NCBI RefSeq assembly: GCF_026151205.1
Contig: NC_087075.1
Coordinates: 10,896,303 to 10,960,302, forward strand
Length of the DNA stretch: 64,000 nucleotides
Source: Bolinopsis microptera
Lineage: Eukaryota > Ctenophora > Tentaculata > Lobata > Bolinopsidae
Reading direction: 5' to 3'
Part shown: piece by piece, positions 32,301 to 44,200 of the stretch
How positions within the stretch are numbered: the first letter of the stretch is position 1
How the letters are laid out: the number at the start of each line of letters is the position of its first letter
The notes under the pieces: model-generated
Seen by the model: only the letters and a program-made list of their open reading frames with translations
Told to the model about the DNA's origin: nothing
Databases searched by the model: none
Program-made: the position numbers and the translations under genes

Positions 32301-35300
32301 ACAGAGTTAATGTTATGTGTATTATACAGTTACAGTTATGTAACTGTTGCACACAGTAAAACTTACTGCGATCGCGCTGATAAGAAGTGAACTGATAAGA
32401 GTCGAGTAAAATTGCAACGTAACTAAAATCAATGTAACACCGCTATATGAATAGTGATCATTTCTCAAATAGTTTTCTCAATATTGCAATGAAGTTGTCC
32501 GATTTTATTGATGGAACGTGTGACAGCCTTCCATGTCACAGTCCTCCGTCAAACAAGGACATCCTTCGTTTTCTTTTGAGCCACAAGGAAAACCATGCGA
32601 CTCATGTCGATTTAATGCTGGCCGAGGTTTCAAGTTTGATATTAAGTCATTACAGTACCATCGAAATGTACAGGCAAACGGACTTCTTTCAGCCTTGCAA
32701 TATTGTCAAGTGAGTGCTAGTGTTTTTTAGGTATTTACCCTACAGCACAGGTTGTTCACGATACATCAGTCCGGTTTCAAACATATATTTTCTGCTGGGG
32801 GAAAATAAGAGAAATATAGCCGATCGATCTTTCATAAATTAATCTACAGATGTTTGAAACCAAACCAATGACCAATGTTTCATGAACAATCTGTAGTTGT
32901 ACTGTATGCATATTTATATTAGGCACTTAGTTTCTCTTATATTAATGTAATTTAGAAACTTTCTATATTTAATTGAGCAAAGACTGCACTTCATGCTGGC
33001 CAGAGCAATATTTCACACGAGACTGCAGTATATTGCCGATCCAGCCACGTCGACGATGATCCCGTCAGTGATCTCATGATATTCATCTAGCAATGACAGC
33101 CCTTTTAGTTCTGGCAACAAGGTAAGAAAAATCGTTTTCATTTTATTTTGAAATGACAATATTAATGTAATTATAATTCAGGAAGATCAAGGGCCTCTAC
33201 GACAAATTGAAAAAGCGCATGAACCGGACAATACGCCCGAATGGAAAACCGCGGATATTTTGCAAGCCAGAGATTAACAGAAATGCAAAATCGTACCTTG
33301 ACCTTGTCATTTACAACACTGACATCGAGGATAAAGATCCGGTGAGAAAGACTAAGTCTTTCAAACCGTACCATTTATTTGGTCTCTGTTACAAAACTGC
33401 GTGCAGTAAGTTCATTTCAAATTGTATTTACTATGACGTAACTATTAATATTATATTATTGTATTAATAAAGTGATTGACATACGTTTGTATTCAAAGCT
33501 ATAAGGTCAAAGTGAAAACAATACGGATGGTATTGAATTTAAAAAGGAAAGTTTATGATAACAAGTTATATTTTAGAAGAGCTGAAGTGGGCTGCAGTCA
33601 CTATTCCATCGGTAGTAAGGGTGCATCCCTCTGATCCTGATCAATTCGACAGGTTCATAGAATCACCTTTGGTGACGAAATATCCCTGCCACCAGCAAGC
33701 AGTCGAAAGAGCGGTGGCACTGATGACAGAATCAAAGCTGAAGTGTGCTAACAAAGACATGAAAGCAGGACACCACATTGTTGTCTCTGAGGAGAGGCAA
33801 CAAAATCCAGGAAAACAGAGGAAGTTCAAAAAACTAATGAAATGATTTATTAAAAGAGAACACTCGTTATATAATATTTTGTATGATGTTTCACAATATT
33901 GAGTTTATTCCCGAAAATTTCGAGACTACTTCTTTAAAATTAGCTTTCTCTGGATGATATGCAGACTGCAGCGAAGAAATAGCAAACAGTCATAAATATG
34001 TTAGTGATTCCATCGCTATACTTCGTCCACACACTGAACTTAGCAATCTTGATTATGAGTATTAAACAATGCAATATATATATAAATAGATTTTAATTGA
34101 TGACATTCAAGTGCATTTTGAAAAAATTTACCCGATACTATGATATTTTTTATAGTAATAACACGACGTTCAATTCAAGCCCATTCAATGACTGATGTGC
34201 GGATCACAGGCTTCGTTATTGACAATAACTGAGATTAGGCAGATATAGTGGTTCCAGTCGTTACCTGGGGACCCCAGGCTGTAATATTCAGAAAAATTGA
34301 AGCTGCGGCGGAATGACAATCTGGGATGAGTGCGGCCCAGGAATGCCAGCCGTTCAGCTTAATGTAAAAACTGTATTACAATTGATAGCATCATTACAAT
34401 TTCAATCACGTTTTAGAGCAATTTACACGAGAGTAGAACAATTATAACCTGTTTAATCTTGTTCGGCGTCATCGAAAACATAGGGTTACAAGGTTTCCGC
34501 TTCGATTTCCATCAATAAAAAATCCTTCTAATTTCGATTCTCTGGGCCAGCTGTCTGCTGGGTTTCAGAAGGTGGTACCAGATGCTGCTATAATTGAGCG
34601 CTCAGCTGCTCTAATTGGGTCCAATTACACCCGATACACGATATTATTCCATACAAGGCCTGATCAAGTAGCTTCAGCTCTGGTGACGTCACAAAATCTC
34701 CTAGTCGGCATACGACACGTTACGAATGTGATCACGTGCCCGAGGCTTTACGAATCAAGGTCACGTGATAGGATTAGCGGTCACGTGATAGGACTGAATG
34801 TCACGTGACCTCAGTTATCCCTTATATGGCACAACTAGCTGCAATTGATCAGCTCTTAATTAGGCTGAAATCCTTGACAGGCCTATAATTACCCAATTTT
34901 AAATGAACGATATCTCATCCTACAGAATGATGAGAGCGTAAACAAAATGCTTCCCGGAATCAGCACAATGCAGGGAACAAGATGCTGTTGGAATATCAAT
35001 TATTCATCTTCCACCCGTAGTCCCTACGAAATTGTAACCGGTCAAAGATCAGCGCGTGTGTGTAATTGTTTTGCGCAAGCGATTTTTGTTCGTGCGCCCT
35101 GAAAATCACGTCTAAAAATCTATCTTCTCCTACATTTTTTTAGCAATCACCCTGAAAGGGAACATTTAAAAGAGATGAGCCAGACAGAATTTTAAAATAG
35201 GCCTTGTAGGAGAGAATAGATTTTTAGATGTGATTCTCAGGGCGCACGATCAAAAACCGCTCGCGCAATACAATTACACACACGCACTGACCTCTGACCG

Positions 35301-37551
35301 GCAATAATTTCCGCTAGGAACAACATTTTTCCATGGAACCAAAAACACAGCTGATCATAGCTATCACTTCCCCCTATCAGAAACAACTATAAAGTCAATT
35401 TCGAGAGAATTTCTTGTGCTTCCAAGGCATATATCTGGAGATCCAACGATACGATTTTCTTGAAACTTTCTAGATAGTAAGATAGCTTTGAGACAAATAA
35501 TTTGTGCAAGTTTGGGTGAATTTCTATGTGCCAAATTTGAGATATCACTTCAAACACAAGAAAATAGTGCTGTCGGACAGATGTCGCTGTTACCAATTGC
35601 AATTTTAATGAAGACCCCCCCCCCCCCCCCCGCGCCAGCCCCCCGGTCCCCTTAATAGCTCCTTTCACTTTTCATTATTTCAGGATAGAGGGGTGTCCTG
35701 AAGCGTTCAACTACACAAATCAGCCATGTGCGTACAGGCGCAGAGCTCAGAACTTCTTTCAGATAGACTATCGTCTCTTGGAAAGTGAAATAAGTGTTTC
35801 TCTTTCTTGTGGTAAGAACTCACCCTATTTACTTAGTTTTTTAATTAGTACTGTAATTAAGAACCGACCGGCTAAATATGGTTCCGGCGAGAATTTCAAT
35901 TAACTTCTGCTGGCAGCATAAATTATTCTTGAATAATCACATCACAAGCTTACATCCAGAAAGTTTAAAATTTCCTCGCAGTTCAATGATTTATGATTCC
36001 CCCTAACAATTTTCTTATGCTTTAAAAAAGGTGAGGTCTTCTAAAAAATTTCCTCTTTGGCATCAAATTTCCTCCAAAATTTCCTCGCAGATTACTGCCA
36101 TCTTTCTGGATGTGAGGTGTTGAGCGATTGTGCGGATGGAAAATCTTAACTTTATTTTAAATACTTGTTTCATTTAATTGAGTATATTATAACTTTTCCA
36201 TAATGATTAAATAACTACCATATAAAATTCTACATGCTTTGAAAAGTTAATAATAATATCTAGTTATTACCTAAAATATACACATAACATCACACATTTC
36301 AGACAACGGACCGGAAATAACAGATTGGCAAGACTTCTCAAAAAGTGACAGTATAAATCTAACAGTCAACATGGAAGAAGTAGAATCATACTACGTCAGA
36401 TTACCTTGCTACGACTTCATCTCCTTCACACTCTTCCTGTACGCTGGAGATGAACAGAACTCCCAAATTACGCTCTTCAATTATAAAGATAACAGTATTG
36501 GTAACATTTACTGTAATGGCGGAGAAAGAACATATTTCACCATTTCTGAGGAGTGGGAGTGCGTGGATGATAAACAGTACATGGTTGTGGAGTAAGAAAC
36601 AAATTGTTATTTTAACTAGGTACTAAGTTCATGAATTGTCAATAAAACGTATAGCTTGTGTTGTACAATACCGTGCAACTGATAACCGCTAATATAAATT
36701 TAAAAGTACCAATTATGATAACTATCATTGAAGCCCGAATATGATATGCTTTACACACAAAAACATAAAACATATTTTAGGGTGGAAAAAACAAACGATC
36801 ACGTTGCAATAAAGAACAAAGGAAACACCTTGTACAACAAAATATTCGGCTCTGGAGACGAAAACTGTATCAAGACAACTGAAAAAGTTGGCACCCAAGT
36901 TTGGGACTACGAAGGTTCCCTCTCCCTTGCCTTTAATTCCACGGAAGGTCCGTATACCCTGTCTATAATGATAATACAAATCTTGAAGTAAATTGTGTGT
37001 ACTCGCATATCCGATATTATGTAAGTTCTATAATCTAAACACTGTGTGCTTTCCAGAAGCGACTGTCGAAGAGATGCCGAATTATGTTTTCTTTACTTCT
37101 GATAACTTGGTAGAAACTTGCGGTCTTAGTTTAGATAAATGGAACGGAATCGTATTCGAAAACTTCGATCCCAGTGATAAATACGGTGCTGGATTAACAG
37201 GTTTATAGAAATTATAATAATATAATAATATATTTACATAATATTTGCTCGAATATAATATAACAGGTTTATAAAATATATTTACATAATATTTGCTCGA
37301 ATATAATATACTATTATATAGTCTTATAGTTAACAGCATATGATATTACGTTAACGTTGATAAATATACATTATAACGATGCAATGTACTTACAACCTGT
37401 ATCCTGAAATGTTTAAAACTCAAGTAAATATCACACCAAACCATTTAATGATTATTTGTACACTTTTGTTCAAATTTCTCATTTGCTCATATCATCTCTC
37501 ACAGCCAGCCGCTCTGACATGGTTAACCACCTTCCTTGTGTTGTTGGTTAA
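26348..37551 (+). CDS. Secreted multi-domain protein with PAN/apple-like and beta-rich modules
   Basis: Modelled exons: 26348-26435, 26570-27037, 27302-27478, 27665-27772, 28100-28270, 28480-28581, 28800-28934, 29322-29556, 35684-35811, 36303-36591, 36781-36947, 37057-37200, 37505-37551. These join in frame to 752 aa. Most introns are phase 1, typical of shuffled extracellular modules. Exon 1 encodes a signal peptide (MMLLPILAAYCCQSLVDG). Exon 2 is a beta-rich domain (EWTTVVSAGHLV to GKLGIGGWELTN). Exon 3 is PAN/apple-like (GEDCRYDCQHTSDCKKATVD). Exon 7 resembles another PAN unit (ECEANEACSGWSSITEIRRC). The later part (TDWQDFSKSDSINL) is beta-rich. The 29556 donor and the last exon are the weakest calls. 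It probably acts outside the cell; ligand unknown. Confidence 0.7.
28690..28799 (+). repeat. Tandem duplication in the intron before exon 7
   Basis: AAAGGAATGTTAAATGAAAT and AAAGGAATGTAAAGAGAAAT each precede TCTCGCTAATTAA, about 54 bp apart and just upstream of the acceptor at 28799. Confidence 0.75.
29105..29346 (+). repeat. Duplicated splice acceptor and exon start (178-bp period)
   Basis: GACATTACAAACCACA followed by ATCTAGCCCCAGTACCTGCA occurs near 29122 and again near 29299. The second copy is the acceptor of exon 8. The first could act as a cryptic acceptor, but its frame runs into GTTAGTG and a stop. Confidence 0.8.
29581..30304. mobile_element. Non-autonomous hAT element
   Basis: Termini CAGGGGTGTAGGAA and its exact inverse TTCCTACACCCCTG, flanked by the 8-bp duplication GAACTCTT at 29573-29580 and 30305-30312. 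The interior contains two tandem copies of a 243-bp unit (about 29674-29916 and 29917-30159) and G- or C-rich ends. No transposase. It lies 24 bp after the proposed splice donor of exon 8. Confidence 0.9.
30985..31072. promoter_or_regulatory. CACGTG cluster in left arm (mirrored in right arm)
   Basis: Four CACGTG palindromes within about 85 bp (contexts GGTCACGTGACA, TATCACGTGACC twice, GGGCACGTGATC). The cluster is repeated inversely at about 34730-34810. CACGTG is the E-box bound by bHLH-type factors. Here it could be a host-factor or element-protein binding array; that is inference. Confidence 0.4.
32447..33845 (+). CDS. Three-exon gene inside the TTAA element, 251-aa protein of unknown function
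   Basis: Exons 32447-32709, 33182-33405 and 33577-33845 join in frame (phases 2 and 1), with donors GTGAGT and GTAAGT and acceptors TTCAG and TTTAG. Exon 1: MKLSDFIDG, PSNKDILRFLLSHKE, DLMLAEVSSLILSHY, CNIVK. Exon 2: KIKGLYDKLKKRMNR, RIFCKPEINRNAKSYLDLVI. Exon 3: LEELKWAAVTIP, YPCHQQAVERAVALMTES, GKQRKFKKLMK. The NAKSYLDL block and the PCH-x-Q-x-VER-x-V-x-L-x-TE block recall, from memory, uncharacterised proteins repeated many times in Hydra and some arthropod genomes. The basic C-terminus could be a nuclear localisation signal. It is not a recognisable DDE transposase. Position and intactness suggest it belongs to the element. Confidence 0.65.
35030..35306. mobile_element. Small MITE inserted in the right arm of the TTAA element
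   Basis: Inverted ends of about 100 bp: ACCGGTCAAAGATCAGCGCG at left, against the inverse of GACCTCTGACCGG at right, with a short central loop. Absent from the left arm, so it inserted after the arms formed. Flanked by AATT-like bases; class unknown. Confidence 0.7.
37195..37290 (+). repeat. Duplicated splice donor (66-bp period)
   Basis: TAACAGGTTTATA is present at the exon 12 donor (37196-37208) and again at 37262, each followed by TATTTACATAATATTTGCTC. The copies are close to identical over about 45 bp. Confidence 0.8.
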
Positions 37552-38215
37552 TCATGAGCGGGATATAAATACCTCATTTCATAATGTAAAGACCATCCCC
37601 CAGTTGACTCGAACGAATAACCAACCCCTTCCTACGCTCCTCACCTCTATCAAACCACATTCCGCACCCTAACAACCCACATTCCGCACCCTAACAAACC
37701 ACATTCCACATTTCTCACAAAGTTTTGTTAACACCAGAGAACATTCATATATTTTGATATTACACTCAATATTCAAATTGGATTCTCTCATAAACTTAAT
37801 AGGAGCTGATAAATTATTGAGAGAGTAGGAATAGCACAACTATCAAGTATTATGTTTAAAAATGATTAATTATTCAGCTTTATATTCTTAACTTGTAACT
37901 ATTTGATTTAGTCATTCGGCACATTTGTAATGTGGTAATAATACAGAAGCCAAATAATTTGTTATATTAATAAAAACGGAGCTTATGTACGATCACATGA
38001 ATAAACATTCCATTCTTGAACTATATACGTCTCATTCATATTTCGATACTGCCCATATTTACTAAGACCCAAAACAGAATACAAACATGCTAATTAATAT
38101 TCACTCATATTGCAGTACTTTTCGTACATCCATATCAATTCATCACCCGATTATAGTTAATCTAGTTAATGAAGTATAACAGGAGAAACCCACTGAACTA
38201 ACTATATTCCAGGTG
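37552..38215. other. Intergenic region between two secreted-protein genes
   Basis: CCACATTCCGCACCCTAACAA-like short repeats near 37650-37710, then AT-rich DNA with AATAAA-type signals near 37970-38000 that could terminate the upstream gene. TTCCAG at 38207-38212 just before the next ATG could be the acceptor of a 5' UTR intron. Confidence 0.4.
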
Positions 38216-41200
38216 ATGATGTATGTCTTAATCATAATATTCATGATATCGATGTTGGTTGGATGTTCTGAACAGGTATGAAAATGTAGAAAGAAAAACC
38301 TCTTTAAAAAGTTAAAACTTATTATATACCTTACTCGGGATTATTATGACCGGGATAAAGTGGTGGGTTTAGGGTAATTTCGCCATATTTTTCCCGAACC
38401 ACATTTTCACCGGTCGTTAATAAACCCGCCTACTCAGCTTTTAGGGTTCCCAAGGGGTATGGGTGCTCATATTTTAATCGTTGTCTTATATTCACTAAAG
38501 AAGACTATTGGGACACTTGTTGTAGGTTTTCCGACTTCATTTGGCTAAAATTGCAAAAAATTCACCTTTTTGCCCAATTCTTGTCATATATCCTTATTGT
38601 CAAATTTGATTTAAATAGGCCAATTTTTAATTTCTTAGGTATTGACTATCTCCACATAATGAAATAGGACTCAAAGTGAAAGTAACAGTTAAATTAAAAC
38701 TTGAATTAATTAAAACTGATGAAAGGGATGATCCAGATGAAGATAACGAAGATGATTACAACTTATTGGAAGACTAAACAGCTCTCCCTTTATCTTAATA
38801 TCGATCTGGTTGTTATATACGCTTCAAATGTTAAAATTATTTTCCATCTAGTTTGATTAACCACGAGTCATTATTTTAGTCTACCTTCAACAATTATTGA
38901 TAATTCGACTTGTTTCACAAGTTTTAGCAATGCGAAAATTTCTAAACTTGCTTATCTCTAATAAGGAAATTTACATCTGAGACAAAATTTTTGAATCTAA
39001 AATTGAAAGGTTGGACACCGGTAAAATGGCGACCGGGAAAATGTGGTGGGTTTTGAGCAATTTCGCCATATTTTTCCCGAACCATATTTTAACCGGTCGT
39101 TAATAAACCCGTCGTAATAATCCCGAGTAAGGTAGGCTGTAATGCTGTATTCTAAGCACAAAAATACATTTTTAATACATTTTTAATACATTTTTAATAC
39201 AAGTTTTATGTGTGGATTTTGTATTTTTAAGCTATTTTGATTTCTGTGATTGTTATGAAATGAATTTTTCGCAGTCGTTTCCAGAATCAGTGCAAGATAA
39301 AGTTAATCCCATACCGAATAGGAGACAGCGCAGATATGTAAATGCACAGGAGTACATGAGCGCTGATGATGTACCAAAATACTTGGTAAATATGGATTAT
39401 GATCAATACTATCCCCGTTAAGAGATATCGATTATTTGCTTACATAACTAAACGATACACTTATTTAATCTTATAATTTTATTACTATGCTACAAATTCA
39501 GATTCCCACTCGCCCTTTCAATATATTCTTAATAATCCCAGAATATAATACCATATAATTATATAACAAATAATATAACGACAGGTTAGAATTAACCGTG
39601 TAGTAGGCTCGAACACAATTACAATGTGTACGGGTAGTATCATAGCGGCTAACTTGGTACTCACTAGCGGTGGTTGTCTTCATGAAGATTGGGCTACCTT
39701 TGATAAGGAGAAACGACTTGTTCCAATCTCGCAAATAGAGGTATATTGAGTGTTTTCCACGTTTATTCGGAATTTAATTTCTTAAATTTTTACGGTTACT
39801 TGGGTGGATTAATGTTGTGTTGATCTCTTGTGAGCTGAGGTGTGATCGTTTATCAAGACTCCTTACACTCTTTACTCCTTACACTCCTTACACTCCTTAC
39901 ACTCCTTACACTCCTTACACTCCTTACACTCCTTACTCCTTACACTCCTTACTCCTTACACTGTTTACTCCTTACACTCCATACACTCCTTACACGACTT
40001 ACTCCTTACACTTGTTAGTCCTTACACTCCTTACTCCTTACACTCATGACTCCTTGCTCTCCTTACTCATTACTCCTTACACTCGTGATTCCTTGCTCTC
40101 CTTACTCCAAGTTACTCCTTACACCCATGGGCCATGACTCCTTACTCCTTACACTCCTGACTTCTTACAATCCTGACCCCTTACTCCTTTTAAATGTACG
40201 TTACAAATGTTTAAGTAAAGTAAATTTTGAAGGTGGTTGCCGGACGCTACAAGTCGTCAGTGACGAATTCGACAAAGGAGCAGATCCGGTCCCCTTTACA
40301 GATGTACATACATCCTGAGCTAAAGATGGTCGATCATAGGAAGATGTGGCAGGTATGATTGATGCTGGGGGGTGGGGGGGAGGGCCGGGGGTGGGGGGGA
40401 GGGCCGGGGGTGGGGGGAGGGCCGGGGGTGGGGGGAGGGCCGGGGGTGGGGGGTAGGGCCGGGGGTGGGGGGAGGGCCGGGGTGGGGGGAGGGCCGGGGG
40501 TGGGGGGGAGGGCCGGGGGGGGGGGGGTTCTAGAAGGGGAGACGGGAAGCACAGGCTGAGACCTAGCCTTTCACCTTAGTCATTATATTATCTCCTTTTG
40601 TTTACTATCTATATAATACAGATTACAGGTTGCATGCTCTGAAATGTGATTAACATTCGGTTTTCAGGGTCATAGCATGGCCTTGATTGACTGTGTAATT
40701 TATATGGAAGCTTATTTCCATCAAAATTTCAGAACGATATTGCCATAATTCAAGTTGATGACTTCAAATTTGGCATGGAAACAGATGTCGATAAAATAGA
40801 ACTGTGGCTGTCACACTTTGCTGTCAATGAGTCGGACTATTACACAACGCTCTGTGCATCAGGTAGATTAATAAGATAGTCTTTATTCGGTTACTGAGAT
40901 AGTCTTAATTAGATTAATAATATAGTCTTTATTAGGTTACTGAGATAGTCTTAGTTAGTTTAATAATATAGTCTTAATTAGGTAACTGAGATAGTATTTA
41001 TAAGGCTACTGAGATAGTCCTTATTGGGCTACTGAGATAGTCTTAATTAGGGTCTTTATTTAAAACTCCTCATATTTAAAATACGAACTACGTATAGATA
41101 TGATATATAAATCCTATCTATCGATAATCTATATAATATATATTATGTATCATGTAATATGCATAAATATGTGTGATGCGCGTTAGCTGATGTTGAGTAT

Positions 41201-44200
41201 GAAATCGACAAGTTTAAGATTGATGGTGATCATGAAGACATAAAGGCGACCCACTTGTGAATATAATTAAAATAAAATAGTTTCGGCTTTTTTCAATAAA
41301 TGTAATAGATTTGTTGTGTTGGAGGGTTATATTTTTATAAAAATGATACGAAATGTTTGTTAAGCAGGAGCTTTCGAAATATATGTGTGTCTTCAGCTGT
41401 AGTGTTGTAATCTATATATATATATAAGATATATAATTTAGAAGATACGATACAGTTCTAGCTATGTTTTTAACCAATTATTTCGAGATACGTTCCCTAT
41501 TTTCAAAGATAATCTCCGGCCAGCAGCAACTAAATTTTCAGAGTATTTTATTAAGAATGTACTCACACTCTGGCAATTAACCAATTAATAATAATAGAAA
41601 TCCTATATTATAATTAAATTTTCCAGGATACGGCGACTGGGGCTCCCACAATTCCAAACAATATGACAACCTGTTTGACTCATGGTACCCCATCCAACGT
41701 GACTTACCCCAGTATCAGTACCTGGCTTACATTGACGGTGGTAAATGTGACACTAAGAACTCCCATGTTAACGATGTGGAGGATAAAATGGTGACTCATA
41801 GACCCAACGCTGTCAACCAGTATTCTGCTAAGCCGTGAGTCGTGCTGCTGAATCCAGAGCTTCAATTGGCAATTTATGGCATGTTTGTGAATGTTATGAT
41901 CTATGAACAAATTACCCATCACTGCACTGGTCACATTGTTTTCCTGTAATTTTTTCAAAAATGATGAGCTGCAATTTATTTAGTCTAGAAAAAGCTCATG
42001 TCAAACTTTCCAGATTGACAGCTAAATTGTGTTTTACTTTCCAGATTGATGACAGCTAAATTGTGTTTTACTTTCCAGATTGATGACAGCTAAATTGTGT
42101 TTTACTTTCCAGATTGATGACAGCTAAAAGGTGTTTTTACAAATCATCAGAACTTGGTTTAGTCGGATACATCCCCACTAAAGGTGACCACGGAGGTCCT
42201 ATAACCTGGACCAGTAAAGACAACAACATTACTTATCAGGTACCCAGCTGTTAATATCAAGTAATTTTTTGGTTTTCAAGTGTGCCTGTTAATTTAAATT
42301 TATATGATTATATAACGGGTATGTAGAATAACACAGTCATGTGTTTTACAGGTAATGCTTGTACCGTGGGAACCAGAATCTAAAGCCTCGTTCGAGACGG
42401 ATATGAACTATGTTCACTGGGGTGAACTGCTTTCCTATTACACAGATTTTATCGGTAAGTTTTAAAATTCTTATCTGTTACACCATTTAACATGTTATAT
42501 TATAAAATTCTATTTTGACCAAAAGTAATGCTTGACCTCTTGACCTTTATCAAATTTTTATGACCATTTAAAACATTTTATCTGTCGACTGTCAATATTA
42601 TTCTCAGGAAAGGTATTTGACGCAGCGGCAGCTACAAGCAACGCTGCTCACAAGCCCGAGGCCGAGTTCACAGATTGGACTTCTTTCACTCAGACGGTGT
42701 CCCTTAAGTATTTCGGCCACTTTCAGTATTACGCCAACTTCGCAGTGAAACCTATGAAACATGTTCAGGTTAGACTGCAGTGGATGTTTATTGTGTAATA
42801 TGAAAAAGGGCACTTGATGAATGTATCCATACATAATAATTAATATTGTTTGATGGTTATATTTGGGGGGGGGGGGGGGGGGGGGGATTTCAACAAAACC
42901 CTTTAAAATTAAATCTTGTTTAAAAAGAGACTTTTTGGCTATAAAGCGATGTATAAATTTCTAGTTATTATTATATTATTATTAAAGTCCTGAGCTCAGC
43001 ACAGACCAATCGGCCATCTGCATCACCCCCCTCAGCTCCCCTAATTTGAGCTCAGCACGGACCCATCACCCCCCTCAGCTCCCCTAATTTGAGCTCAGCA
43101 CGGACCCATCACCCCCTCAGCTCCTCTAATTTGAGCTCAGCACGGACCCATCACCCCCTCAGCTCCTCTAATTTGAGCTCAGCACGGACCCATCACCCCA
43201 CTCAGCTCCCCTAATGTGAGCTCAGCACGGACCCATCACCCCACTCAGCTCCCCTAATTTGAGCTCAGCACGGACCCATCACCCCCCTCAGCTCCCCTAA
43301 TTTGAGCTCAGCACGGACCCATCACCCCCTCAGCTCCCCTAATTTGAGCTCAGCACGGACCCATCACCCCCTCAGCTCCCCTAATTTGAGCTCAGCACGG
43401 ACCCATCACCCCACTCATGACTCAGCTCCCCTAATTTGAGCTCAGCACGGACCCATCACCCCCTCAGCTCCCATAATTTGAGCTCAGCACGGACCCATCA
43501 CCCCTTCAGCTCCCCTAATTTGAGCTCAGCACGGACCCATCACCCCCTCAGCTCCCCTAATTTGAGCTCAGCACGGACCCATCACCCCACTCATGACTCA
43601 GCTCCCCTAATTTGAGCTCAGCACGGACCCATCACCCCCCTCAGCTCCCCTAATTTGAGCTCAGCACGGACCCATCACCCCACTCAGCTCCCCAAATTTG
43701 AGCTCAGCACGGACCCATCACCCCCTCAGCTCCCCTACTTTGAGCTCAGCACGGACCCATCACCCCACTCAGCTCCCCTAATTTGAGCTCAACACGGACC
43801 CATCACCCCCCTCAGCTCCCCTAATTTGAGCTCAGCACGGACCCATCACCCCCCTCAGCTCCCCTAATTTGAGCTCAGCACGGACCCATCACCCCCTCAG
43901 CTCCCCTACTTTGAGCTCAGCACGGACCCATCACCCCACTCAGCTCCCCTAATTTGAGCTCAGCACGGACCCATCACCCCACTCAGCTCCCCTAAATTGA
44001 GCTCAGCACGGACCCATTACCCCACTCAGCTCCCCTAATTTGAGCTCAGCACGGACGGCGGACCCATCACCCCCTCAGCTCCCCTAATTTGAGCTCAGCA
44101 CGGACCCATCACCCCACTCAGCTCCCCTAATTTGAGCTCAGCACGGACCCATCACCCCCTCAACTCCCCTACTTTGAGCTCAGCACGGACCCATCAACCC

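Larger units (their letters stand above)
30640..35651. mobile_element. TTAA-flanked 5-kb element with long, broken inverted repeats
   Basis: Left end GGGGGCCGGGTCTTCAT; the right end, read inversely, is GGGGACCGGG, then a G-rich stretch, then TCTTCAT. TTAA lies at 30636-30639 and 35652-35655. The arms (30640-32205 and 34150-35651) pair over about 1.2 kb with two large interruptions: 31276-31822 only in the left arm, and a small MITE at about 35030-35306 in the right arm. The central 1.95 kb encodes a three-exon gene. The TTAA duplication points to the Kolobok or piggyBac superfamilies, but no DDE transposase motif is visible. It lies in an intron of the 26348-37551 gene, ending 32 bp before the next exon. 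Confidence 0.85.

Noticed and set aside
32533..32730. 65-codon ORF overlapping exon 1 of the TTAA-element gene
   Set aside because: Shadow frame of the better supported exon 32447-32709.
33091..33121. Possible micro-exon in the gene inside the TTAA element
   Set aside because: Including it puts the next exon in a frame that stops early; skipping it gives a continuous 251-aa frame.
30986..34808. Nearly identical 78-aa ORFs at 30986-31222 (-) and 34572-34808 (+)
   Set aside because: They lie in the two mirrored arms of the TTAA element; identity follows from the inverted repeat, not protein selection.
40334..40559. Pro-rich and Gly-rich overlapping ORFs
   Set aside because: Translations of the G-rich minisatellite on the two strands.
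41340..41400. CTGAAGA ... CGAAA pattern on the minus strand resembling a hammerhead of a Penelope-type element
   Set aside because: The bases between the two motifs cannot form stem II, and no stem III with a cleavage site is visible.
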